Assembly (NCBI GenBank): GCA_041663205.1
Contig: JBAZQZ010000001.1
Coordinates: 1-64,000, forward strand
Length of the DNA: 64,000 nucleotides
Direction of reading: 5' to 3'
Source of the DNA: UM-FILTER-38-24 sp041663205
GTDB taxonomy: Bacteria > Patescibacteriota > Gracilibacteria > UBA1369 > LOWO2-01-FULL-3
Under the pieces are notes generated by a model. That model saw nothing but the letters and a program-made list of their open reading frames with translations. It made no database searches and had not been told where the DNA came from. How positions within the stretch are numbered: position 1 is the stretch's first letter; each line of letters opens with the position of its first letter. Below are positions 14,981 to 23,118 of this stretch, piece by piece. The translations under genes were made by a program, and so were the position numbers.

Positions 14981-15994
14981 TCAGTCTCTGATGATGTTTC
15001 GGGCGACGATGACTGTGAAGAGGGAGGTTAAGGCGATGCCGATGAAGCTTTCTGCGCCGGCGAGGAATCTTATCGCGCCGACGGCGTGATAATCGCCGTA
15101 GCCGAGGGTTGTGAAGGTTGTGAGGCTGAAATAAAGAGAGTCCATGAATGTGTAGTCTTCAACTTTTGTGTTGTAGAACATGAGGCTGTCGAAGATCTGG
15201 AAGGCCATGGCGCAGGCAACAATTACCAGGAGAGAGGCCAAAAATACGTTTACGAAAGATGTCCCGTATTTGCAAAGCACATCCCCGAAAAAGAAGGAAA
15301 ACCATCTAAAAGGATTTAGCAATGAAAGGCTTTTTCTTTTTGTCACCATTTCTCTGTAATGGAATTTGTCGGCTTGTGAATGCAGACTTGAGGTCTTGTA
15401 CATCTCTTTGATTTGTTTGTATTCGATTGCAGAGGCGTGATAATCTTTTTCGGTTTCGGATTTTAATTCTTTTCCAAAAGAGGATTTTTCGTCGATTATT
15501 GCACCGGCGGTTGAAATGTCGTTTATGATTGCATCCGAAAAATTACAATTTGTGATATTTGCGTCCATCAAATTTATGCCCGTCATGTCCGCGTTTTCGA
15601 ATGAGCAATTTGTGATGTGGGCGTTTTTGAAATCCGAATGTGCCAATTGTGTGTCTTCAAAGTCACAATCGTGGATTTTCCCTTCTTGAAAATTACAGTG
15701 GCGAAGCGTTGCGCCTTCGAAATGAATGTTTGAAAGAATGGCTAATTCTTCGGAAAATCCGTCGTCTTCCTGTATCGAAATCCTGAAATCAAAACCCGAG
15801 AGCGAGATTCCGCGCAGATCCACGCCATATTCAAGCTCTGGATCGTTTATTCCCGGAAGGCCTTTCACTTTTTCGCGAAAGAGCGTCGGATTCAGGTAGC
15901 AATGCGTTTTTTTGATTGCCGAAACCAGTTTTTTGCCTCTTACTGTCGTCCATCTTTTGCTGAGGTATTCCAGTTTTTCCTTTGTGTATTGCAT
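14981..15994 (-). CDS. Potassium-channel protein with N-terminal pentapeptide repeats
   Basis: 337 residues. Residues ~55-165 hold pentapeptide repeats (A/C-D/N-L/F-X-X): FEGATLRHCNFQEGKIHDCDFEDTQL, NAHITNCSFENADMTGINLMDANITNCNF. The C-terminal ~120 residues form a two-helix ion channel (Ion_trans_2): helix FVNVFLASLLVIVACAMAFQIF, pore with selectivity filter TTLGYGD, then helix IGIALTSLFTVIVARN. It should sit in the cytoplasmic membrane and conduct K+. The pentapeptide solenoid would be cytoplasmic and may regulate gating or bind a partner. Its promoter carries an inverted repeat over the -10 and the shared palindrome upstream, so expression is probably regulated. Confidence 0.87.
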   Translation of the reverse strand: MQYTKEKLEYLSKRWTTVRGKKLVSAIKKTHCYLNPTLFREKVKGLPGINDPELEYGVDLRGISLSGFDFRISIQEDDGFSEELAILSNIHFEGATLRHCNFQEGKIHDCDFEDTQLAHSDFKNAHITNCSFENADMTGINLMDANITNCNFSDAIINDISTAGAIIDEKSSFGKELKSETEKDYHASAIEYKQIKEMYKTSSLHSQADKFHYREMVTKRKSLSLLNPFRWFSFFFGDVLCKYGTSFVNVFLASLLVIVACAMAFQIFDSLMFYNTKVEDYTFMDSLYFSLTTFTTLGYGDYHAVGAIRFLAGAESFIGIALTSLFTVIVARNIIRD

Positions 15995-16004
15995 TTGTTT
16001 ATTC

Positions 16005-16022
16005 GAATATATCGTTATATTC
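16005..16022 (-). promoter_or_regulatory. Perfect inverted repeat overlapping the channel-gene -10 box
   Basis: GAATATA-tcgt-TATATTC, with 7-bp perfect arms and a 4-bp centre. It overlaps the -10 (16019-16024), so a repressor bound there would block transcription of the potassium-channel gene. Confidence 0.5.
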
Positions 16023-16047
16023 TAACACAAAAGGAGTGGAAAGTAAA
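16019..16047 (-). promoter_or_regulatory. Promoter of the potassium-channel gene
   Basis: Minus strand TTTACT (16047-16042), 17-bp spacer, TAGAAT (16024-16019). The -10 starts 30 bp before ATG 15994. Confidence 0.6.
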
Positions 16048-16079
16048 TCCTTTGCGATTCGTTGGGTTGGTGAAGACGT

Positions 16080-16096
16080 CTAACGCGCGCGTTAAG
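16080..16096. promoter_or_regulatory. Palindromic upstream site, copy 2 (TAACG-CGCG-CGTTA)
   Basis: CTAACGCGCGCGTTAAG, identical to 1283-1299. The sequence begins 32-33 bp, and the palindrome 33 bp, beyond the -35 box of the potassium-channel promoter, almost the same offset as in copy 1. Confidence 0.55.
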
Positions 16097-16129
16097 CTGA
16101 AGAATAATTTTCGCGTCGGGCAAGGGAGG

Positions 16130-16435
16130 CTATTGCATCATTTTGTTGGCGCGGGATCCGGTGGCTTTAATCAGGGTTTGGAGATCTACGTGCTCGGGTC
16201 TTCTTGGTTGGGTTATTTCGGCGACGAGGGTACCTCCGTCGAGACGAAAGGCTTTGCGTTCTATAAAAGAAGTGACTCCACCTGTTGTTATTTCTATTCT
16301 GTCGTCACGAAATCCTGTTACGCTTCCTATGAATTCCGGCGGTGGGTCGCCAGGGGTGATTTTCAGGAGGACAGGGGTGCCGATTTTTATTTGTGATGTT
16401 ATTGGTGTTTCTGTAGGTCTTAGTGTTTCAGTCAT
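16130..16435 (-). CDS. Small hypothetical protein, beta-rich
   Basis: 101 residues, unrecognised. The sequence (SQIKIGTPVLLKITPGDPPPEFIGSVTGFRDDRIEITTGGVTSFIERKAFRLDGGTLVAEI) suggests a small beta-barrel of the SH3/PilZ/Sm-like type. There is no signal peptide or membrane segment. It has its own promoter (TTGACT-17-TTAAAT at 16466-16494) whose -10 begins 36 bp before the ATG. An overlapping + strand frame is a shadow: it has no promoter and lacks plausible protein composition. Confidence 0.6.
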   Translation of the reverse strand: MTETLRPTETPITSQIKIGTPVLLKITPGDPPPEFIGSVTGFRDDRIEITTGGVTSFIERKAFRLDGGTLVAEITQPRRPEHVDLQTLIKATGSRANKMMQ

Positions 16436-16465
16436 TTTAAAAATAATTATTAAATACGGAGGTTG

Positions 16466-16494
16466 ATTTAATCAGATTTGTGTGAGGGAGTCAA
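16466..16494 (-). promoter_or_regulatory. Promoter of the gene at 16130-16435
   Basis: Minus strand TTGACT (16494-16489), 17-bp spacer, TTAAAT (16471-16466). Confidence 0.55.
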
Positions 16495-16502
16495 GAATTT
16501 TG

Positions 16503-19340
16503 TTATTCTTTTGGAGGGATTTCGGAGCTTGTTGGAGTTCCGTCCGGGGGGAGGGAAGGGTTTTGGGTTGTCGGAGAGGTCATGTTCGGGTTTTCGATTT
16601 TTATTTCTATCGCGGAGGAGGTGCTGTAGCCCAGGCTGTCGATGACTTTTGCGACGATCAGGTGTTTGCCCGGAGTGAAGAATTTTGAGAATGTCAGGTA
16701 TCCCGTGTACGGAGCGATGTTTGTCGTGAATTCTTGTTTGTCATCAACGAAAAATTGTACTTCGGAAATTGTGTTTTTCGCTTCCGCTTTTACGTCTATC
16801 ACTATTTTGTTTTTTGTTTCTCCGAGAGAAATTATGGATTGTGATGCAGGGCTTGTTATAGAGATTGATGGCGGATTTTCGGCGGACTGGGCTGTATGGA
16901 TATTGTCATATTCTGTCGGGGGAACGCCTATCATTATTTTTGTGCCGGAGGCTTCATCTATGCCCCCTATCGATGTTTCGCCGGCGCGGATTGCTTCGTC
17001 CGCTTTTGAAATGAAATATTTGCGAATGTCTTCTTTAAACATGGATAGTTGCGGTGGGATTTCGTAGTTCTGGTAGAGCACTTCCTGGATTGCGTCTTGA
17101 GGGGTGTATTCTGTGGCGAGAAGGCCCGAAACTTTGTCGATTTTTACTTTGTAGAATGAGGCGGTTTCGACTTCCGTCGGGACTGAAAAACTTGGGAAAA
17201 TGTCTGTTGTAATCAAGGATTTCGGTGTATTTACCCCCGGAAGTTTGCCTGATGCCGTGCTGGTCGAAACTTCTTTTATTCCTTCCGGTTTTGTGAATTC
17301 TTCGTTTGGGATATTTTTTAATGCGTGTGACATTACGGCGTTGAAAATCGGAGCGGCCGTGGTGACCCCATCTGCCGTATATGCCAGCCCTGAGCCATCC
17401 GTGTTGCCTGTCCAAACTCCTGTGACGATTGTCGGAGTGTATCCGATCGTCCATCCGTCGGCCGGGGCGACTGTTTTTCCGCCTGCCGCTTTTTTGTTTT
17501 CTTTTGTCGATGTTCCTGTTTTTGCGGCGTTCGTGTGTCCGTTTATGTATAGTCGCGAGCTGACCGAAATTGCTTTGTCTGACAAAATGCTGTTTATGCA
17601 GTATGCGACTTGCGGATCCAAGACTTCTTCAAATTCTTTTTGTTCCCATTCTTCCAAAATGTCGCCGTTCGAATTTATCACTTTCAGAATCGCCGTGATT
17701 TCGGGTTTTTTGCCGTTGTTCGCGAATGTTGCGTAGGCCCCGACCATTTCCATAAGCGGTATTTCGCCCGCGCCTATTGCCAACGGATAGCCGTAGCTGT
17801 GCGCTTTGTCCAGGGTCGTGATTCCCATTTTTGCGGCGAGGTCGATGATTGAATCTTGCTGGCCGGCGAGATAGTATGCTTCGATTGCCGGAATGTTTCT
17901 GGATTGGCCCAACGCTTTGCGAATTGTGATTTGTCCAAGCCAGTTTCCGCTGTAGTTTTGCGGTCGGTCTTGCCCGATTTTCAAGGGTACGTCGTAGAGC
18001 GGAGTTGCAGGAGAGAAGCCATTATAGAAGGCTTGTGCGTAGACAATCGGTTTGAATGACGATCCCGGTTGGCGCGGACGGACGACTACGTTTACGTTTC
18101 CATCGATTTCTTCATTGTAATAATCCTGTGAGCCGACCATTGTGAGAATTTGGCCTGTTTTTGCGTTTATAGTTAGGATTGCCAGGTTGTTTGTTTTGTA
18201 TGTTTCCGCATTTTTCGGGCCGATGTCTTCCGCCACTTTTTCGGCGTAGTCTTGAAGGTCCGAATCGAGGGTCGTGTAAACCTTAAGTCCTCCTTTTTCG
18301 ACGACGTCTTTTCCGTATTTTTCTTCAAGAAGTTGTTTTACGTAAAGAACAAAATGAGGGTGTTTTATTTTTTCCGCGTGTTTTTGAAATTCGATTTTTT
18401 GCAAATCATTTAGCGCAATTTTTCGCTCGTTTTCCGTGATTGTGTTAAGCTCGAACATTCGTTTTAAAACAAGATCCGTGCGGCCCTGGATGTATATTTC
18501 CTGCCCGTTTCCGAGGTCTACGAAATTTCCTATAAGTCCGCGGACATACTCTTCCTGGTTCAAGTCTATTTCGCTTTCAATTTTTCTGTAATGAATTTCT
18601 TCCGACGTGAATTCCTTGAGCAAGTGTGAATATTTGTTGTTGCCGTACGGATTGTATTTTGTCGGAGCTTGCGGGAGGGAAGCCAATATCGCGCTTTGTG
18701 CGAGGGTAATGTCTTTCACCGATTTGTCGAAATATATTTCCGCCGCTTTTTCGCAGCCGTATGCGTTATTTCCGTAAGGGATGCGGTTTAAATAAAGTTC
18801 GAGAATTTTTTCTTTGTCGTACGTGCGCTCGAGGCGAATTGATAAAATTAGTTCTTTCGCTTTTCTTATGTAGCTTCTTTCCGCCGAGAGGAAGCTGTTT
18901 TTTACGTATTGTTGTGTGATTGTCGATCCTCCGCGTTGGACTCCTATTCCGAAGACTTCGTGAAGTACCGCTTTGCCGATACCTATCATGTCGAATCCGC
19001 TGTGTTCCCAAAATCTGTCGTCTTCGATTGCGACTGTCGCTTTTGTCAAATAGGGCGAGATTTTGTCGTAGGAAACCTGTTCGCGGTTTTCGTCCCCGTG
19101 GATCGTGTAGAGCAATTTCCCGTCTTTGTCATAGATTTCCGTGGACTGCGCGGCTTGTAATTTTTCGAGGTCGGAGACATCAGGAAGACCAATCGAAAGG
19201 ATTCCGATTGTCGCTACAAATAAAATAATTGAAATTAAAATAAATCCGACTACGAGAGTCGATCCCCAAAAAATGATTTTTTGTTTTGTTTCCGCGTTTT
19301 CTTTAGGCCAAAATCTTTCGGGTATGATTTTTTTCAGCAT
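16503..19340 (-). CDS. Class A penicillin-binding protein (PBP1A-like) with C-terminal Ig-like domain
   Basis: 945 residues. It polymerises glycan strands and cross-links stem peptides outside the membrane. A cytoplasmic tail and one signal-anchor helix (FWGSTLVVGFILISIILFVATIGIL) come first. The glycosyltransferase 51 domain has the catalytic EDDRFWEHSGFD, RGGSTITQQYVKN and RKAKELILSIRLERTYDKEKILELYLNRIPYG. The transpeptidase domain has SSFK (about 425, active Ser), SRN in LGQSRNIPAIEAY and KTGTS (about 605). Residues ~830-920 form an Ig-like beta domain (PSISITSPASQSIISLG ... FVDDKQEFTTN), then a Pro/Ser/Thr tail. Complete and apparently functional. It faces the PAS-GAF gene on the same strand. 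Confidence 0.93.
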   Translation of the reverse strand: MLKKIIPERFWPKENAETKQKIIFWGSTLVVGFILISIILFVATIGILSIGLPDVSDLEKLQAAQSTEIYDKDGKLLYTIHGDENREQVSYDKISPYLTKATVAIEDDRFWEHSGFDMIGIGKAVLHEVFGIGVQRGGSTITQQYVKNSFLSAERSYIRKAKELILSIRLERTYDKEKILELYLNRIPYGNNAYGCEKAAEIYFDKSVKDITLAQSAILASLPQAPTKYNPYGNNKYSHLLKEFTSEEIHYRKIESEIDLNQEEYVRGLIGNFVDLGNGQEIYIQGRTDLVLKRMFELNTITENERKIALNDLQKIEFQKHAEKIKHPHFVLYVKQLLEEKYGKDVVEKGGLKVYTTLDSDLQDYAEKVAEDIGPKNAETYKTNNLAILTINAKTGQILTMVGSQDYYNEEIDGNVNVVVRPRQPGSSFKPIVYAQAFYNGFSPATPLYDVPLKIGQDRPQNYSGNWLGQITIRKALGQSRNIPAIEAYYLAGQQDSIIDLAAKMGITTLDKAHSYGYPLAIGAGEIPLMEMVGAYATFANNGKKPEITAILKVINSNGDILEEWEQKEFEEVLDPQVAYCINSILSDKAISVSSRLYINGHTNAAKTGTSTKENKKAAGGKTVAPADGWTIGYTPTIVTGVWTGNTDGSGLAYTADGVTTAAPIFNAVMSHALKNIPNEEFTKPEGIKEVSTSTASGKLPGVNTPKSLITTDIFPSFSVPTEVETASFYKVKIDKVSGLLATEYTPQDAIQEVLYQNYEIPPQLSMFKEDIRKYFISKADEAIRAGETSIGGIDEASGTKIMIGVPPTEYDNIHTAQSAENPPSISITSPASQSIISLGETKNKIVIDVKAEAKNTISEVQFFVDDKQEFTTNIAPYTGYLTFSKFFTPGKHLIVAKVIDSLGYSTSSAIEIKIENPNMTSPTTQNPSLPPDGTPTSSEIPPKE

Positions 19341-19382
19341 GCGCGCATTTTAATATAGGATTGGCTTTAAGTAAAGGGTTCC

Positions 19383-20687
19383 CTAAGGTTTTTTGAGTTT
19401 GACGGAGATTGCCAGGGAGCACTGTTGGCCGAATTTTTGGAGGAAGTCCGTTTCAATCAGTCTGAATTTTTCCGGATCTTTTGAATATATGTTTAGCGAT
19501 CCGAGATATTCGGCTTCCACAAAGAGAGGAATCGAGATGAGGGTTTTGAAGTTATGGCTTTTGACAAGGTTTCTGCTCCTGTGAAATTCTGAAGATTCCA
19601 CGTTGTCCACTAAAAGAGGTCTTTTTATTTCGAATGCGTCTTGTGCGATGCTGTTTAAAAATTCGATTCTGTTTTTGCTTTGCCATTTTTTGTCTATTCC
19701 CAGGTGGGCGGCCATTTCGAGAAAGTTTGTTTTTTTGTCGTACAGTCTCAAAACTGCGGCGTCCGATTTTGAAAGGAGGACGATTGCCGAGATAATCAAA
19801 TTTAAAAGAGAGTCGAGGTTTGAATTTGAAATCGCTGAGTCTGCGATTTCCGCGAGATAGTCCATTTGTCTTCGCTGGAAGCCTAGTTCTTTGTATGCGT
19901 CCTGGATTGTTTCGAATCTTTTTTGGAGTTCGGTTGAGGTGCGTTTTTGCAGGGAAATATCGCGGTATGTCACGAGATAACCGATAAATTTGTCTTTTTC
20001 GTCCGCTATTTTTGCGATGGTAATCGAAACCGGGACTGTCTCGCCGGTTTTTGAGATTCTGACTGCTTCATAATTTCTGATAACTTTGTTTTTTTCGACT
20101 TCTTCTATGAGTCTTTTTGTCGTGTCGTTCTCGTCTTTCGGGATGATTACATCTATGCTTTTGTTTAAAATTTCTAGCTCTTTATATCCGAATATTTTTT
20201 GCGCGCTTGTGTTCCAAAGTTGCACTTTCCTGTTTTTATCCAGTACCACTATGGCTTCCGCTGAATTTTTTATTATCTGTTTTGCCAGTCTTTCTTTTTC
20301 CGTAAGCTTCTTGATTTTCGAGAGATTTGTGAAAACTCCTATGGTTCCGCCGCTTTTTGTCGGGGCGCCACTTATCAAAAGCGGGATTTTTTTTCCGTTT
20401 TTGGAAAGCATGGTTGCTTCATATTGCGAAGACATGCCGTGGGAGCGGAGTTTGTGATGATCTTCTATTGTTTTTTTGCCTTCGTCGTCAAAAAAGTCCG
20501 TACAGTACATACCGATGGCTTCTTCGAGTGAATATTCGGAGATTTTTTCGAACATCGGATTTATGTATATCGTGTTGTGTTTTTTGTCCCCGACCCACAA
20601 ACATTCATTCATCGCTTCCGCGATGTTCTCGGATTGGACCGCTTCGTCCAAAATTTTGACTTCAAACGGGGATTTGTTTTTGAGCAT
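19383..20687 (-). CDS. PAS-PAS-GAF sensor protein without an output domain
   Basis: 434 residues. Two PAS domains are visible: residues ~20-125 (NECLWVGDKKHNTIYINPMFEKISEYSLEEAIGMYCTDFF ... KNGKKIPLLISG) and ~140-255 (NSAEAIVVLDKNRKVQLWNTSAQKIFGYKELEILNKSIDVIIP ... SKTGETVPVSITIAKI), each with a PAC-like ending. A GAF domain follows (~285-430: LDSLLNLIISAIVLLSKSDAAVLRLYDKKTNFLEMAAHLGI ... KTLISIPLFVEAEYLGSLNIYS). No histidine-kinase, GGDEF or HTH output domain is present, so it may signal through a partner. No membrane segment is seen. The promoter region overlaps that of the divergent gene at 20757. Confidence 0.85.
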   Translation of the reverse strand: MLKNKSPFEVKILDEAVQSENIAEAMNECLWVGDKKHNTIYINPMFEKISEYSLEEAIGMYCTDFFDDEGKKTIEDHHKLRSHGMSSQYEATMLSKNGKKIPLLISGAPTKSGGTIGVFTNLSKIKKLTEKERLAKQIIKNSAEAIVVLDKNRKVQLWNTSAQKIFGYKELEILNKSIDVIIPKDENDTTKRLIEEVEKNKVIRNYEAVRISKTGETVPVSITIAKIADEKDKFIGYLVTYRDISLQKRTSTELQKRFETIQDAYKELGFQRRQMDYLAEIADSAISNSNLDSLLNLIISAIVLLSKSDAAVLRLYDKKTNFLEMAAHLGIDKKWQSKNRIEFLNSIAQDAFEIKRPLLVDNVESSEFHRSRNLVKSHNFKTLISIPLFVEAEYLGSLNIYSKDPEKFRLIETDFLQKFGQQCSLAISVKLKKP

Positions 20688-20694
20688 GTTCTAT

Positions 20695-20724
20695 TTGACA
20701 AATATGAAGGCTTACGAGTATCAT
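20695..20724 (+). promoter_or_regulatory. Promoter of the gene at 20757
   Basis: TTGACA (20695-20700), 18-bp spacer, TATCAT (20719-20724). The -10 begins 38 bp before ATG 20757. A minus-strand TTGACA (near 20745-20750) and TGATAC may drive the divergent PAS-GAF gene from the same 70-bp interval. Confidence 0.55.
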
Positions 20725-20756
20725 TTTCCCCTAAAATTTAACTATGTCAAGAAAAC

Positions 20757-23114
20757 ATGGGGAATGGTGTAGAAATTGAGGTTGATGAATCTTCCGGTTT
20801 AAAGTCTGCTCCTGAGGAAAGAGGGGGCGGGAGTGCCAATTTTCCTCTTGCAGAGGTGGTTTTAACTGAAGGAATTACATTGGTGAGTGATAAAGTTGCA
20901 AATGTTGTGGGAGAGGAAGGGTCCGGAATTCCTGAAACGGAGGAGGAAAAAAGAGTTTCCGCCGAGGTGATGGATGTTTCAAAACTTGGCTTTGTTTTTG
21001 ACAGAAATGTCGGGAGAGGGCCTTTGAACAAGGGTGCCGGGAAACTTAGAGATAGAATTGATGCAGAGAATGATTGGTTTGAGAAAATGGCGTTGTCCAG
21101 GGAAAGAGCTATGGCGTTTTTGTCCAGATTCTTTAGTTCGGAGAAGAAAGAATTTGATCTGGTCCGCGGTTTGGCCATTATTGATAAATCAAGGCCTACC
21201 GGAGATATGGATTTGACCAGCAGTTTGACCTGGGGGTACGGAAAAAAGCGGGAATCCAGATCGTTTGGGATGAAGAGGATTAGAGAATTGGGATATTATT
21301 TTCCCCAGTGTTCCGTTTTCTGGGATGAACTCAGCGGATTTGATTTTTCGACCATTGAGGATTGTCCGAGGGCATTTAAAATTTTGGTTGATAAATTAAA
21401 GAAGATGCGGATTCCTGAAAACGCCGTGGAGTTCCAGATTTTGGCCTTGCTTGCCGCCAGGGTTTCCATAGAAGACCCTATGGAAAGGATTGCTGTTTCT
21501 TCCGAGGGGGAAGAAGAAGATTGCAGGAGTATTCACAGGGTACAATCCGCCATGTCTCAGATGGCGATTTCTCTGTCCTCCATGGTTGCCGAGAAGAATA
21601 AAACTCCCGGAGTCAGCAATTCGTCTTCATTGTTGTTTAAGAGATATTTTAAGGCGAATCCCGATGTCGATAAAGAATCCGAGGTCAGAGGGTATATTGT
21701 TTCAATGCTTTCTTTGCTTTTTCCGGATAAAGCAAAAGTTTCCGGTCTTGTCAGTGAAGATTATACCGAAATGCATAGGCTCGGTTACGAAGAGTTTCTT
21801 TTGCCCGATTTGAAGTTTTTGGCTGAGGAATATGGACTTGACGGGGAGTTTGCCGAAGTTTTTGACGGGATATATTTTTACAGGAGAGTGCAGAATTTGA
21901 TGTTCCATTTTTTTCCCGCTATTGAGGCTGATGAGTCTAAATATGGAGTGAAAAGGAAAATGTCTTTGATTGATGCTTTTAATTTTTGGAGAGATGGGCG
22001 GACTGAAAACGGATTGGAGGAAAAGGAGCCTGTTGTTTTTTCTTTAGGGCATGGGGACGGGTTGAATGAGATTGTCGCCAAGGAGCTTTGTGGGGCCAAG
22101 GTGATTGTCGGGGTTGATGTGGACAAGGAGGAAGAATTGGATTTTGATGAAGGAAGGGATGGGGAAGGAATTAAATTTGCAGTTATAAAAACAGGGGGGA
22201 TGAAGAAGGGGGAGCTAGTTGATAAGGTTTTTGAAAAAGCCGGGGAGGGAATGGGAAAGGGAGTAAATCCCGATATAATTATTGTTACAGAGGCCTTGCA
22301 TGAGACGGAAAATGCCAAAGAGTACTTGTTCAGGTTGATCAATATGCTTGCGGATGGCGGAACTATTTATTTGACAGACCTTGCGTGGTCCAGGATTTTT
22401 GAGTCGGAAGATGTGACCAGAAAAACTCAGGGGGAGATGGATAGTGCTGAAGTGAAGGCATCTATAAGATCGGTGGAAGATCTTTTTGAGGCTTTTGCTT
22501 ATTTTGCCGACAGAGATGGTTTCCGGCTGAAAAGGGTGACTATTTGTCCGCCTTTCCTTGCTCAATTTAATGATTCTTTTTGGAGAGTTGCCGCGGTCGG
22601 AAGAAAACCTGAAAAAGATGAAGCGGTGATTGATTATGCTTTACCTGAAGAGAGTGTTGATTGGAGTGCGCAAATAGAAACGGCTGATGATATTTTTAAG
22701 GTTTGGCCTCTTGTGCTGATCCAGAAGGCTGATCGAAGGAAGTTGACGGAGGCTTTGGGACAAAGAGTTCCCGGAGGAATTGACGGGGCGTTTATGCCGG
22801 AGGAAAATGGCGGAAAAAGAAGAATCTCTTTCGGAGAGGTGAAAGGCATGGTGTTGAAGTGGCTTATTCCTTCGGGAGGGCCCGTCGAGTATGGCAGGGA
22901 AAAAAGGTTGGCCGAAATTGCATTGTGGGAGCAGATCCCGCACAAAGGTATTGAAGGATTTTTTGGAGAAGATCCTAAATTTAAGCGCGCAAATTATCTT
23001 GCCGGGGAGGTGAAGGCTCTTTCGGATGCTTTATTAAGGATTGGAATTGATATTGATTCGAAAGTCAGAGAGTCTCCGAGCTGGAAGTTTTTTAAACGCA
23101 GGGGGGAGGAATAA
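20757..23114 (+). CDS. Large protein with a methyltransferase-like segment, unknown function
   Basis: 785 residues. Residues 1-75 are acidic and probably disordered. Residues 75-400 are helical and unrecognised. Residues ~425-620 have the order of a Rossmann-fold methyltransferase: VVFSLGHGDGLNEIVAKEL (glycine-rich motif I), KVIVGVDVDKEEEL (acidic motif II), VNPDIIIVTEALHETENAKEYLFRLINMLADGGTIYLTDL (motifs IV-V), then DGFRLKRVTICPPF. Motif I is GHGDG rather than GxGxG, so SAM binding is unproven. The C-terminal 150 residues are unassigned. No signal peptide. It converges with pheT, ending 4 bp from its stop. Confidence 0.6.
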   Translation: MGNGVEIEVDESSGLKSAPEERGGGSANFPLAEVVLTEGITLVSDKVANVVGEEGSGIPETEEEKRVSAEVMDVSKLGFVFDRNVGRGPLNKGAGKLRDRIDAENDWFEKMALSRERAMAFLSRFFSSEKKEFDLVRGLAIIDKSRPTGDMDLTSSLTWGYGKKRESRSFGMKRIRELGYYFPQCSVFWDELSGFDFSTIEDCPRAFKILVDKLKKMRIPENAVEFQILALLAARVSIEDPMERIAVSSEGEEEDCRSIHRVQSAMSQMAISLSSMVAEKNKTPGVSNSSSLLFKRYFKANPDVDKESEVRGYIVSMLSLLFPDKAKVSGLVSEDYTEMHRLGYEEFLLPDLKFLAEEYGLDGEFAEVFDGIYFYRRVQNLMFHFFPAIEADESKYGVKRKMSLIDAFNFWRDGRTENGLEEKEPVVFSLGHGDGLNEIVAKELCGAKVIVGVDVDKEEELDFDEGRDGEGIKFAVIKTGGMKKGELVDKVFEKAGEGMGKGVNPDIIIVTEALHETENAKEYLFRLINMLADGGTIYLTDLAWSRIFESEDVTRKTQGEMDSAEVKASIRSVEDLFEAFAYFADRDGFRLKRVTICPPFLAQFNDSFWRVAAVGRKPEKDEAVIDYALPEESVDWSAQIETADDIFKVWPLVLIQKADRRKLTEALGQRVPGGIDGAFMPEENGGKRRISFGEVKGMVLKWLIPSGGPVEYGREKRLAEIALWEQIPHKGIEGFFGEDPKFKRANYLAGEVKALSDALLRIGIDIDSKVRESPSWKFFKRRGEE

Positions 23115-23118
23115 TCAA

